From: CAZIKB01 sp964539665
GTDB lineage: Bacteria; Zhuqueibacterota; Zhuqueibacteria; Oceanimicrobiales; Oceanimicrobiaceae
DNA: 27,932 nt
Direction: 5' to 3'
Assembly: GCA_964539665.1 (NCBI GenBank)
Contig: CAZIKB010000083.1
Coordinates: 1 to 27,932 of the forward strand
The position numbers and the translations under genes were made by a program. This document shows, piece after piece, positions 1-8,942 of the stretch (positions are counted from its first letter, which is position 1; each line of letters opens with the position of its first letter). The notes beneath the pieces were generated by a model. The model worked only from the letters and a program-made list of their open reading frames with translations. It made no database searches and was not told the origin of the DNA.

Positions 1-2
1 TA

Positions 3-2690
3 GATTCGGATACCCAAGTTCGTGCGAATGCACCTTCGGGCGTAACCACGGGTCCAATTAGTGTGATCAACTCAGCAGGAATGAATATCAGTATAGACAC
101 TTTTACCGTGACTTCTTCCTCGCAAACACTTACTTTCTTATCCACCGATGATGCGTATGTTCGTTCTTCGAGACCTTCGAATAACTATGGTGATGATAAT
201 CAACTAAAAGTGAGATTGTCTTCTGCCTACCGTATTACATACTTGAAGTTTAATGCCACTGGTCTAACTGGTCCGATACAGAGTGCCAAACTTCGACTTC
301 AGGTCATTGATGGTAGTGCAGATGGTGGCGGAGTATATTCAGTCTCAAATAATTATCAAACCACTGCCACCCCCTGGGATGAAATGGGACTTGCCTGGGA
401 AAATGCTCCTGAAATTACGGGTGCTGCCTTGAGCAGCCTGGGAACTGTAAGCCCTAACGAGTTTGTGGAATTTGACGTGACCGCCGCAATAGTCGGGGAT
501 GGTATTTACAGTTTTGCATTGAAAAGTAATTCAACGGATGCTGTGAAGTACAGCTCGAAGGATGGGGAGAAAGCCCCTGAGTTGATTATACAAACAGGTG
601 AAGCGCCCTCTACTTCACCAACAATTACAGCATTCACGCCGACTACCGGTGGCGTTGGAACAGAGGTAACCATAATTGGCACAAACTTCATTGGCTCCAT
701 TAGCGGGAATTCAAATCAAAGTGGTACTTTACGAATTATGCCTTTAGGAAATTCAATTACTCAAGGCGTGCATGGCTCAACAGACAATGCAGGTTATCGA
801 AATGACCTGGCTGAGCTATTAGATTCTCAGGGAATTGAGTATAATTTCGTGGGCTCCAAAAGTAATGGTTGGGGTTTCGACAAACATCATGAGGGCCACA
901 GCGGTTACAGAGCCGATGAGCTGCTTGCAGGATTAAATGGCTATTTGACCCAAAATCCGCCAGATATGATTCTTCTCCACATCGGCACTAATGACATTTC
1001 TGAATTTCAAACACCGGAAAGTACAATTAATGAAATCAGCAATATCATGGATGTCATTAAAAACTTTGATTCTAATATCATCACTCTAATTTCAAGTGTT
1101 ATACCAAGAATAGGTAACAGAAATGCAAAGACAACCACTCTAAATAATTATATCAGAGATCTGATAACGGTCAAGAGGTCTGCTGGATATAATTTATATT
1201 ATGTTGGTAACAGTGAAGCATTTAATGCCAATCCAAATTGGCAAACTGATTACATGGACGATAGTGTCCATCCAAATGATACGGGATATGCAGTTATGGC
1301 CGGGATTTGGTTTGATGGCATTGTTGATGTGCAGAGTGATGCAGATATCCTCAATGTCGCTTTCAATGGAATAGACGCCGAAACCATAAGTATTGATTTA
1401 CAAACACGCATTCGGGCTCTGGTTCCGCCAGGAGCGTCAACCGGCAAGATTAGTGTGACTACCGACTTTGGGATTGGATTTAGTGAAACAGATTTTATTG
1501 TAGCCGGACCCGTAGTGATTGCACTAACAGTTCCTAAAGGCGGCGAGCAATGGACCGCTGGCAGCACCCATATTCTGACATGGCAATCGGCGGAGACTAC
1601 TGATTATATTAGATTGGGTTATTCGCTAGACAACGGGAGGTCCTGGTCGTCAATATCTGCTCGAGCTGCGAATACTGGCAGGTTTATCTGGAGAGTGCCA
1701 GACTCTGTTTCAGATAATTGTGTCGTTAGAATTTCTGATGTATCTGATCCAAGGACTGCAACGGTAAGTAATGATGCTTTTTCAATTTTAGAACAAACTG
1801 AAAAGACAATTGTACCAAATTTAGCAGAATTAAAACAAGCTGCTTTCGAACAGATAAATCATGATCCAGAACTATTGGGCCGGGGAGATATTGATAAAGA
1901 TGGGGATGTCGACTTATTTGATATTTTAAATATATTAGATTTAGATATTGAAAAAAATAATGTGGAAGTTTTGGCTAAACAGTCAATTAATGAACGCGAG
2001 AATAAAACTCTTGTGAAAATATCTGTTGCTGAACCGAAAACTTCGACCAAAGATTCTGTATTCATACCAATTTTTGTAGAATGCAAGGCTCCTGTTCGCG
2101 GTTTCCAGATAAAACTCAAATTTGATGCTGCAAAGATTAAGTTCTCAAAGCCATTTATAAAGCAAAATAAATTCAATTTGATGATTAGTTCACACATCTC
2201 TGCAAATTCAATAGAGATATTGGGCTATTTAAAAAAAGAAAAGAGTGCGGTTGATATAACTGCAGGATTAATAGAGCTTGCGGCACAACTGCAGCCTGAT
2301 TTCGATGCTGATTCAGATATTCAGATTACAAAAGCAATGTTTGCATCCATAGACAATACACCACTGAAAGTGCAAATTGACCATGTCTCAGATAATTTAG
2401 GCAATTTACCTCAGGAATTTCAATTATTCCAAAATTATCCCAATCCATTCAATTTGAAAACTAGAATTAATTTTAATCTGCCTGAAAAAACTCATGTTAA
2501 CCTTCAAATTTATAATTTAAAGGGCGAACTTGTACGGACATTACTAAATGAAGAAAGAAAGGCCGGGCAGTACAAAATTATGTGGGATGGTAAAAATAGT
2601 CTCGGGCTTGTTGTAGCCTCCGGAAATTATGTTTATCGTTTGAAAACAGGTAAATTTGAAAGGGCAAAAATGATGGTTTTGCTAAAGTAA
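3..2690 (+). CDS. Secreted multidomain SGNH-hydrolase protein with T9SS sorting domain (5' partial)
   Basis: The frame is open to the left edge, so the true start lies outside the window; the first in-frame GTG (63) sits inside a TIG-like segment (APSGVTTGPISVINSAG) and is not a plausible start. Visible domains in order: tail of an IPT/TIG domain (to about 105), a DNRLRE/CBM96-like beta-sandwich (about 130-590), the first half of a second TIG domain (about 615-705), an SGNH/GDSL esterase domain (about 720-1320), the second half of that TIG (about 1340-1500), an Ig-like 'GGEqWtaGS...I.W' repeat (about 1520-1785), a dockerin-like Ca-binding half (GDIDKDGDVDLFDILNIL, about 1884-1940), a cohesin-like domain (about 2015-2370) and a C-terminal Por/type A sorting domain (FQLFQNYPNPFN..., about 2415-2690). 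The SGNH motifs are present: GNSIT (Ser codon 753), GTND (984-995) and D-S-V-H (1260-1271). Likely exported and cell-surface attached or released by type IX secretion, acting on acyl or acetyl esters, probably of polysaccharide. The substrate cannot be read from sequence. Confidence 0.85.
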   Translation, partial: DSDTQVRANAPSGVTTGPISVINSAGMNISIDTFTVTSSSQTLTFLSTDDAYVRSSRPSNNYGDDNQLKVRLSSAYRITYLKFNATGLTGPIQSAKLRLQVIDGSADGGGVYSVSNNYQTTATPWDEMGLAWENAPEITGAALSSLGTVSPNEFVEFDVTAAIVGDGIYSFALKSNSTDAVKYSSKDGEKAPELIIQTGEAPSTSPTITAFTPTTGGVGTEVTIIGTNFIGSISGNSNQSGTLRIMPLGNSITQGVHGSTDNAGYRNDLAELLDSQGIEYNFVGSKSNGWGFDKHHEGHSGYRADELLAGLNGYLTQNPPDMILLHIGTNDISEFQTPESTINEISNIMDVIKNFDSNIITLISSVIPRIGNRNAKTTTLNNYIRDLITVKRSAGYNLYYVGNSEAFNANPNWQTDYMDDSVHPNDTGYAVMAGIWFDGIVDVQSDADILNVAFNGIDAETISIDLQTRIRALVPPGASTGKISVTTDFGIGFSETDFIVAGPVVIALTVPKGGEQWTAGSTHILTWQSAETTDYIRLGYSLDNGRSWSSISARAANTGRFIWRVPDSVSDNCVVRISDVSDPRTATVSNDAFSILEQTEKTIVPNLAELKQAAFEQINHDPELLGRGDIDKDGDVDLFDILNILDLDIEKNNVEVLAKQSINERENKTLVKISVAEPKTSTKDSVFIPIFVECKAPVRGFQIKLKFDAAKIKFSKPFIKQNKFNLMISSHISANSIEILGYLKKEKSAVDITAGLIELAAQLQPDFDADSDIQITKAMFASIDNTPLKVQIDHVSDNLGNLPQEFQLFQNYPNPFNLKTRINFNLPEKTHVNLQIYNLKGELVRTLLNEERKAGQYKIMWDGKNSLGLVVASGNYVYRLKTGKFERAKMMVLLK

Positions 2691-2702
2691 ACAAACGGAC
2701 GC

Positions 2703-2739
2703 CCAAATTTATTTGGTTTTTACCCTCGATGAATCGAGG
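2703..2739 (+). terminator. Weak hairpins after the T9SS protein gene
   Basis: Two short perfect inverted repeats follow the stop codon at 2690: CCAAAT/ATTTGG (2703-2716) followed by five T, and CCTCGAT/ATCGAGG (2724-2739). Both have very small loops and the second lacks a T tract, so termination here is plausible but weakly supported. Confidence 0.35.
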
Positions 2740-2840
2740 CTTCCACATGATTGAATGGGTCATTTAATCCAAATGGAAATAGCACTAATCGAACAAACCT
2801 TCACTGTTATACAGGCTTCACGTAAATTCCAACTTTTTTC

Positions 2841-2868
2841 TTGACTTTTATACGAATATTGTTATACT
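2841..2868 (+). promoter_or_regulatory. Sigma70-type promoter for the antiporter-nuo operon
   Basis: TTGACT (2841-2846), a 16-bp spacer, then TATACT (2863-2868). The expected start near 2875 gives a leader of about 160 nt before the antiporter ATG at 3036. I see no conserved riboswitch fold or upstream ORF in that leader; the rest of 2691-3035 is AT-rich and otherwise featureless. Confidence 0.6.
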
Positions 2869-3035
2869 TAATCTTCGATTATTTGAACAAACCGTTCTTC
2901 TTCAATTTCCTTGCAACGTAGTTCTTTTTTTCTACCTTGAGTTAGAAATTAAGAATAAATCAGGTGTTCAGTCCCAGAAAGAAAACGATTTTATTAATGA
3001 TATTGCCCAATTAATTTATAAAAGTAAGAATTTTC

Positions 3036-4637
3036 ATGCGAAATTTAATTTATCCAGTCGTTATAATTTTTCTGCTATTATCTTTATCATCAGTTTTTGC
3101 TGTAAGTATTGAGGGATTAGAAGAACAAGAGCATGGGAAAGCAGCAGGAATTGGCTCTGACCTTGCACTTTGGAGCGTTATTCCTTTTGTTGGAATATTA
3201 CTTTCCATAGCTGTTTTGCCTTTGGTCGCTCCTGAATTCTGGCATCATCATTTTGGAAAAGTTTCTGCTGCCTGGGCCGTCATATTTGCCGTGCCTTTCG
3301 TATTTGCATATAAAGGAGAGGCTTTCTATGAAATACTGCATATTTATATTGTAGATTATTTCCCGTTCATTGTGTTACTTTGGGCATTATTTACTGTTGC
3401 CGGGGGAATATATTTAAAAGGTTCGTTGTGGGGATCGCCTGTATCAAATACAGTAATGTTATTAATTGGCACCATGATTGCCTCCTGGATTGGCACAACC
3501 GGCGCTTCCATGCTACTCATTCGTCCTGTTTTGCGTATGAACAATCAAAGAAAAAGCAAAGTTCATATCGTCATATTTTTTATTTTTCTGGTGAGTAATA
3601 TAGGCGGGTCTTTAACCCCTCTTGGTGATCCACCGCTATTTCTGGGATTTCTACACGGCGTACCTTTTTTCTGGACATTTAATTTGTTTCAACCCATGTT
3701 ATTTATTTCAATTTCTTTGCTATTAATTTTCTTCCTGTTTGATACAATTATGTATAGAAAAGAAGGATTTGCCGGCAAAGGGTATGGGGTCAAAGGAATT
3801 GATTTACATGTTGATGATGAACATGGCGGCACCATTGTTGTTGAGGAAGAGGTTGATGAGCCCAAAACTAAACGACATGTTGCCCACGTAATCAAAAAAG
3901 AGAAACTGGCTATTGAAGGATTAACAAATTTGATTTTCCTTGTAGGAATTATTGCTGGTGTTGTTTTTAGCGGCTATGTGAAAATTGGCACTATCAACAT
4001 TTTGGGAGTTCATCTGCCAGCGGAATTCGTGGCGCGTGATATGTTTCTAATATTGATGGGGCTGGCATCTTTACGTTTTACCGCCAAAGCAACAAGAGAA
4101 GGAAACGAATTCACCTGGTTCCCAATTAAGGAAGTGGCCATTCTGTTTGCTGGAATTTTTATGACTATTATCCCTGCGCTTAAAATACTACAGGCTGGCT
4201 CCGAGGGCCAGTTAGCGTTTCTGGTTAACCTTGTGAAAGAGCCCTGGCATTATTTCTGGATTACAGGTACGCTGTCAAGTTTTCTTGATAATGCTCCAAC
4301 ATATTTAACCTTTTTTAATACCGCGTTAGGGAGTTTACATTTATCTGAAGCGCAGATCGCAGAGGCTTTAAGATACTCAACCGATGCGTTACATCAGCAT
4401 GGATTTACAGGAGACCTTATCCAAAAAATGGAGTCGTTTGTACCAATTCTATTGGCTATCTCAACCGGCGCTGTATTTTTTGGAGCCAATACATATATTG
4501 GCAACGCTCCAAACTTTATGGTGAAGTCGATAGCCGAAGAAAATGGTGTTAAAATGCCCAGTTTTTTTGGATATATGTTTTATTCAGTTATTATTTTAGT
4601 GCCACTGTTTTTTCTGGTTCATCTGATTTTCTTTTAA
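3036..4637 (+). CDS. Na+/H+ antiporter, NhaD/CitMHS-type ion transporter
   Basis: 533-residue integral membrane protein of the ion-transporter superfamily (citrate-transporter/NhaD-like, probably the CitMHS_2 group usually annotated sodium:proton antiporter). Residues 1-22 look like a cleavable signal peptide or first helix, followed by about a dozen hydrophobic segments. Family-typical re-entrant motifs are visible in both halves: SNIGGSLTPLGDPPL (187-201) and SSFLDNAPTYLTF (about 413-425). Residues 241-293 form a long charged loop with an acidic patch (VVEEEVDEP), probably cytoplasmic. The gene ends 15 bp before nuoJ and shares its promoter, suggesting Na+/H+ exchange coupled to respiratory proton pumping. 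NhaD versus another subgroup, and Na+ versus organic anion, cannot be settled here. Confidence 0.8.
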   Translation: MRNLIYPVVIIFLLLSLSSVFAVSIEGLEEQEHGKAAGIGSDLALWSVIPFVGILLSIAVLPLVAPEFWHHHFGKVSAAWAVIFAVPFVFAYKGEAFYEILHIYIVDYFPFIVLLWALFTVAGGIYLKGSLWGSPVSNTVMLLIGTMIASWIGTTGASMLLIRPVLRMNNQRKSKVHIVIFFIFLVSNIGGSLTPLGDPPLFLGFLHGVPFFWTFNLFQPMLFISISLLLIFFLFDTIMYRKEGFAGKGYGVKGIDLHVDDEHGGTIVVEEEVDEPKTKRHVAHVIKKEKLAIEGLTNLIFLVGIIAGVVFSGYVKIGTINILGVHLPAEFVARDMFLILMGLASLRFTAKATREGNEFTWFPIKEVAILFAGIFMTIIPALKILQAGSEGQLAFLVNLVKEPWHYFWITGTLSSFLDNAPTYLTFFNTALGSLHLSEAQIAEALRYSTDALHQHGFTGDLIQKMESFVPILLAISTGAVFFGANTYIGNAPNFMVKSIAEENGVKMPSFFGYMFYSVIILVPLFFLVHLIFF

Positions 4638-4652
4638 AAGGATAAAATTGCT

Positions 4653-5159
4653 TTGATAACGGTTCTTTTTTTCTTATTCGCTGTAATTGCAATTGCTGCA
4701 GCAATCATGATGATTGTGCACAGAAATCCCATCTATTCTGCTCTTTTTTTAATTCTCACCCTGTTTATGCTTGCTGGACTTTTTGTTTTACTAAATGCAC
4801 CATTCATTGCGGCAGTACATATTATTATTTATGCAGGTGCAATAATGGTTCTGTTCTTATTTGTAATTATGCTTTTAGGCTTGACAAGTGATAAAACTAA
4901 GGAACGAACAAGTAAGCTGTTACTCTTTTCGGGTATTTTTATAACAGGAATACTACTGATTGAACTTGGTTTTATCTTAATTTCTGACAACGCTATATTT
5001 ACACAGGAAGCTTCGGTTTTGAAATCCTCAGTTCAAATTGGCGATACTCGATCCATTGGAGAGCTTTTATTTACAAAGTACTTATTTCCCTTCGAAGTTA
5101 CTTCTGTGTTGTTGTTAACTGCCATCATTGGTTCGGTTATTTTAGCAAAAAAAAGTTGA
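4653..5159 (+). CDS. nuoJ: NADH-quinone oxidoreductase subunit J
   Basis: 168 residues with five hydrophobic helices, the usual size for NuoJ. The conserved third-helix region is clear (AVHIIIYAGAIMVLFLFVIM), as is the RNPIYSALFLI motif near the N-terminus. This subunit belongs to the membrane arm of complex I and links the quinone module to the antiporter-like subunits. The start is TTG, chosen because the following residues match the family N-terminus; AAAGGAT lies upstream and overlaps the end of the antiporter gene. It is unusual that nuoH and nuoI, which normally precede it, are absent and an antiporter gene takes their place. Confidence 0.92.
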   Translation: MITVLFFLFAVIAIAAAIMMIVHRNPIYSALFLILTLFMLAGLFVLLNAPFIAAVHIIIYAGAIMVLFLFVIMLLGLTSDKTKERTSKLLLFSGIFITGILLIELGFILISDNAIFTQEASVLKSSVQIGDTRSIGELLFTKYLFPFEVTSVLLLTAIIGSVILAKKS

Positions 5160-5167
5160 GATAATTG

Positions 5168-5473
5168 ATGATAATCCCAACCTCGTATTATCTTCTATTG
5201 AGCGGAATCCTTTTTACTATCGGGATTGTCGGCGTACTAACCCGGCGAAATGCGATAGTAATATTTATGTCCATTGAACTTATGCTAAATGCCGCAAATT
5301 TAACTTTTATTACATTTGCCAGACATTTAAATTCATTAGACGGACAAATTTTTGTTTTTTTTGTTATGGTAGTTGCTGCAGCCGAAGTAGCTGTTGGACT
5401 TGCATTAATTGTGGCTATTTTTAGATTGAAGGATTCTGTTTATGTGGATGAGATAAATATTATGAAATGGTGA
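5168..5473 (+). CDS. nuoK: NADH-quinone oxidoreductase subunit K
   Basis: 101 residues and three helices, homologous to MrpC. The two membrane glutamates required for proton transfer in E. coli NuoK (E36, E72) are matched by E37 (SIELMLNAANL) and E73 (AAEVAVGLALIVAI). The ATG at 5168 is preferred to the in-frame TTG at 5165 because it restores the usual length. It follows nuoJ by 8 bp and its stop overlaps the start region of nuoL, indicating translational coupling. Confidence 0.94.
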   Translation: MIIPTSYYLLLSGILFTIGIVGVLTRRNAIVIFMSIELMLNAANLTFITFARHLNSLDGQIFVFFVMVVAAAEVAVGLALIVAIFRLKDSVYVDEINIMKW

Positions 5474-7392
5474 TTATGATTGAATATATTTGGCTTGTCC
5501 CTCTTTTCCCACTCATTGGCTTTTTGATAAACGGTTTATTCGGGAGCCGGTTTAAAGAAAAACAAATTGGTGTAATCGCTTCGCTCGCAATTGGTTTTTC
5601 ATTTTTGTTCTCCATAATTATTTTTTATAATATTTTAAAATTACCTGAAGCGCAACGAGCGATATCCAAATCAATTTATACCTGGATTGCAACTGGCAAT
5701 TTGCAGGTAAATATAAGTTTTCTGATTGATCCATTGTCCCTGGTGATGATTTTGGTGGTGACCGGTGTCGGATTGCTCATTCACGTGTATTCCATAGGAT
5801 ATATGGCAGGCGACCGAGGCTTTGCTCGCTATTTTGCCTTCCTGAACCTCTTTACTTTTTCCATGCTTATTCTGGTTCTTGCTGATAATTTTCTCCTGAT
5901 GTTCGTAGGATGGGAAGGGATCGGTCTCTGTTCATATTTACTAATCGGCTTTTGGTTTGAAGATGAATATAACGCCTATGCAGGCAGGAAAGCTTTTGTT
6001 GTTAACCGGGTTGGAGATTTTGGATTTTTACTTGGCATTTTTCTGGTTTTTTCAATTTTTGGATCATTAAATTTCAATTCTGTTTTTACTCAGGCTGCTT
6101 CAGGTTTGAGCGCGGGAGTGGCCACGGCAATTGCACTGTTACTTTTTGTTGGCGCCATTGGCAAGTCTGCTCAAATTCCGTTATTTATCTGGCTGCCGGA
6201 CGCCATGGCTGGTCCGATCCCGGTTTCTGCACTTATTCATGCCGCTACCATGGTGACTGCCGGGATTTATATGGTAGCGCGCTGTCATGTGATTTTTTTA
6301 CAATCTACAGTTGCTTTAAACGTAGTTGCGCTTATTGGCATTGTTACAGCATTTTTTGCCGCAACCATTGCATTGGTGAATACGGATATCAAAAGAGTGC
6401 TGGCCTATTCAACCATAAGCCAATTGGGATTTATGTTTTTGGCGTGCGGAGTCGGAGCGTTTAGCGCCGGCATCTTTCATTTGAGCACCCATGCCTATTT
6501 TAAGGCGTTGCTTTTTTTGAGCGCTGGCAGTGTAATGCATGCACTGCACAACGAAACAGATATGACCAAAATGGGTGGATTGCGTAATAAACTTCCTGTC
6601 ACTTATAGAGTCTTTTTAGTAGGGGCGTTGGCTTTAGCCGGGGTACCTTTTCTTTCTGGATTCATTTCAAAGGATGAAATATTATGGAAGACTGTCAGCA
6701 GCCCGTTTGGTGGATTTAAACTCTGGTTCGTTGGCGCTGCTATTGCCGGCCTGACAGCGTTTTATACATTCAGGCTTATTTATTTGACATTTTACGGGCG
6801 CTCAAAAGTATCAGAAGAGGTGAAACAAAACATACATGAATCGCCGAGAATCATGACCGTCCCGTTGATTATTTTAGCTTTTCTGTCAATTGTCGGTGGC
6901 TTCGTTGGAATTCCACACTTATTTAATAAATTTGAGCACTTTCTCGATCCGGTTTTTTCTCAATTTATAGTATTAGAAGTTGCAGAAGGGGGGAATGGAT
7001 TGTTAAATTTAGAACTAAGTTTCATGGCGATTTCAGCGCTTATTGCATTTATGGGGATTGGTTTCGCTTACTATTTTTATATCTCAAAACCTTCCATACC
7101 GGTCGAGATAACATCAAAAATGAAAGGAATTTATTCTTTCCTTTGTAACAAGTGGTATGTTGATGAATTATATGACCTAATAATTGTAAGGCCATTAAAT
7201 TTTATATCGAAAGTGATTTTGTGGCGCTGGATGGATGTAAAAATAATCGATGGGCTGGTAAACAATGTGGCTGTCTTAGTGGGCAAAAGCAGCAGCCTGT
7301 TACGACGAGTTGAAACTGGCATGGTACAAAATTATGCGCTTTCCATTGTTTTAGGAGTTGTGATTATAATTGGTTATTTCTTGTTGAAATGA
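5467..7392 (+). CDS. nuoL: NADH-quinone oxidoreductase subunit L
   Basis: 641 residues, full length for NuoL including the C-terminal lateral helix region. Antiporter-like channel residues are present: E150 (MFVGWEGIGLCSYLLIG), K233 (GAIGKSAQIPLF) and H258 in the SALIHAATMVTAG motif, followed by NTDIKRVLAYSTISQLGFM. It forms the distal proton channel of the complex I membrane arm. The start is ambiguous: ATG 5467 overlaps the nuoK stop, whereas ATG 5476 begins MIEYIWLVPLFPLIGF, the more family-like N-terminus. Residue numbers here count from 5467. Confidence 0.94.
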   Translation: MVIMIEYIWLVPLFPLIGFLINGLFGSRFKEKQIGVIASLAIGFSFLFSIIIFYNILKLPEAQRAISKSIYTWIATGNLQVNISFLIDPLSLVMILVVTGVGLLIHVYSIGYMAGDRGFARYFAFLNLFTFSMLILVLADNFLLMFVGWEGIGLCSYLLIGFWFEDEYNAYAGRKAFVVNRVGDFGFLLGIFLVFSIFGSLNFNSVFTQAASGLSAGVATAIALLLFVGAIGKSAQIPLFIWLPDAMAGPIPVSALIHAATMVTAGIYMVARCHVIFLQSTVALNVVALIGIVTAFFAATIALVNTDIKRVLAYSTISQLGFMFLACGVGAFSAGIFHLSTHAYFKALLFLSAGSVMHALHNETDMTKMGGLRNKLPVTYRVFLVGALALAGVPFLSGFISKDEILWKTVSSPFGGFKLWFVGAAIAGLTAFYTFRLIYLTFYGRSKVSEEVKQNIHESPRIMTVPLIILAFLSIVGGFVGIPHLFNKFEHFLDPVFSQFIVLEVAEGGNGLLNLELSFMAISALIAFMGIGFAYYFYISKPSIPVEITSKMKGIYSFLCNKWYVDELYDLIIVRPLNFISKVILWRWMDVKIIDGLVNNVAVLVGKSSSLLRRVETGMVQNYALSIVLGVVIIIGYFLLK

Positions 7393-8942
7393 TAATTATG
7401 AATATTTTACTATTATCAATTATTACATTTTTACCTTTACTGGGTGCATTAATCATAGTCTTTATTAAAAATGACCGGCAGGAGGCCATTAAACTCACCA
7501 GTTTCGCTTTTGCCCTTGTCACATTTATTGTTTCACTGTCGCTTTATTTTCTTTTTGAAGCCAAAGCTGAGATGCAATTTGTAGAACTCATGCCCTGGAT
7601 TCCAACTTTAGGCGTTAGCTATCATTTAGGTATCGACGGTATAAGTTTGTTTATGGTGCTACTCACGACTTTTTTAATCCCAATAGTAATCCTGGCATCC
7701 TGGAACAATATTACCAGGAATATCAAGGGTTACATGATTTCAATGCTTATTTTGGAAACAGGCATTTTAGGAGTGTTCGTTTCCCTGGACCTTTTTCTAT
7801 TTTATGTGTTTTGGGAGGTCATGCTCATTCCCATGTATTTCATTATCGGAATATGGGGCGGTAAAGACCGAATTTATGCGGCGATTAAATTCTTCATTTA
7901 TACAATGGTAGGCAGTCTTTTGATGTTAGTTGCTATTCTCGTTATGTATTTTTATCACGGCGGCTTGACAGGCGTCTATACCTTTGATGTTCTTGCACTT
8001 CAGCAAATCAATATTCCGTTAGGATACCAGACATGGCTGTTCTTAGCCTTCGGTTTAAGTTTTGCAATAAAAGTACCTATTTTTCCCTTTCACACCTGGC
8101 TGCCGGATGCCCATGTCGAAGCGCCAACCGGCGGAAGTGTAATATTAGCAGGTGTGCTCTTAAAGATGGGTACATACGGTTTTTTACGATTTTGCCTGCC
8201 ATTTTTCCCAAATGCTGTGAGTCAATTTACACCATGGATTTTTGGGTTAGGAATAATTGGAATTATATATGGAGCTTTAGTAGCGATGGTGCAGCCTGAC
8301 CTGAAAAAGCTCGTTGCCTACTCCAGTGTCAGTCATTTGGGATTTGTTATGTTGGGTATTTTTGCGTTGAACAACCAGGGGATTCAGGGCGGATTGATAC
8401 AGATGGTTAATCACGGGCTTTCCACGGGAGCCCTTTTTCTAATTGTCGGCATGCTCTATGAACGCCGACATACGCGTATGATAGCAGATTTTGGAGGATT
8501 AGCCAGGCGCATTCCAATTTTTGCTACATTTTTTATGATTGTCACGCTCTCATCTATTGGTCTTCCTGGATTAAATGGTTTTATTGGTGAATTTTTAATT
8601 CTCGTGGGCGCCTTTCTTAACAGCAAGGTCTTTGCAGTTTGGGCGGCGACAGGTGTAATTTTGGCTGCAGTTTATATGCTGAGAATGTTCCAACGGGTCA
8701 TGTTCGGGAAACTGGATAAAGAAGAAAATCAGCGCTTACCTGACCTTTCAAGGAGAGAAATAGCAGTGCTTGTACCCATCGTGGTGTTAATAATTTTCAT
8801 TGGCGTCTATCCAAATGCTTTTTTGAAGAAAATGGAGCCAACAGTTGAAAGCTTAATAGAATCTGTCCAGAGTAAACAAGCACATAATCTGGAGATCGAT
8901 GGAATTCTTGTAGAAAGCAGATCAAAGTTAAAGCATGAATGA
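7389..8942 (+). CDS. nuoM: NADH-quinone oxidoreductase subunit M
   Basis: 517-residue antiporter-like subunit forming the middle proton channel. The key residues of the family are all present: E143 (FYVFWEVMLIPMYFIIG), K228 (SFAIKVPIFPFHTWLPD), H235 and K259 (LLKMGTYGFLRF). LKKLVAYSSVSHLGFV follows as expected. The ATG overlaps the nuoL stop (ATGA); a second in-frame ATG at 7398 (MNILLLSIITFLPLLG) is an equally reasonable start. The last 35 residues are hydrophilic and lineage-specific. Confidence 0.94.
   Translation: MIIMNILLLSIITFLPLLGALIIVFIKNDRQEAIKLTSFAFALVTFIVSLSLYFLFEAKAEMQFVELMPWIPTLGVSYHLGIDGISLFMVLLTTFLIPIVILASWNNITRNIKGYMISMLILETGILGVFVSLDLFLFYVFWEVMLIPMYFIIGIWGGKDRIYAAIKFFIYTMVGSLLMLVAILVMYFYHGGLTGVYTFDVLALQQINIPLGYQTWLFLAFGLSFAIKVPIFPFHTWLPDAHVEAPTGGSVILAGVLLKMGTYGFLRFCLPFFPNAVSQFTPWIFGLGIIGIIYGALVAMVQPDLKKLVAYSSVSHLGFVMLGIFALNNQGIQGGLIQMVNHGLSTGALFLIVGMLYERRHTRMIADFGGLARRIPIFATFFMIVTLSSIGLPGLNGFIGEFLILVGAFLNSKVFAVWAATGVILAAVYMLRMFQRVMFGKLDKEENQRLPDLSRREIAVLVPIVVLIIFIGVYPNAFLKKMEPTVESLIESVQSKQAHNLEIDGILVESRSKLKHE

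Noticed and set aside
63..63. GTG as start of the first protein
   Set aside because: The frame is open upstream and encodes TIG-domain sequence, so the gene begins outside the window.
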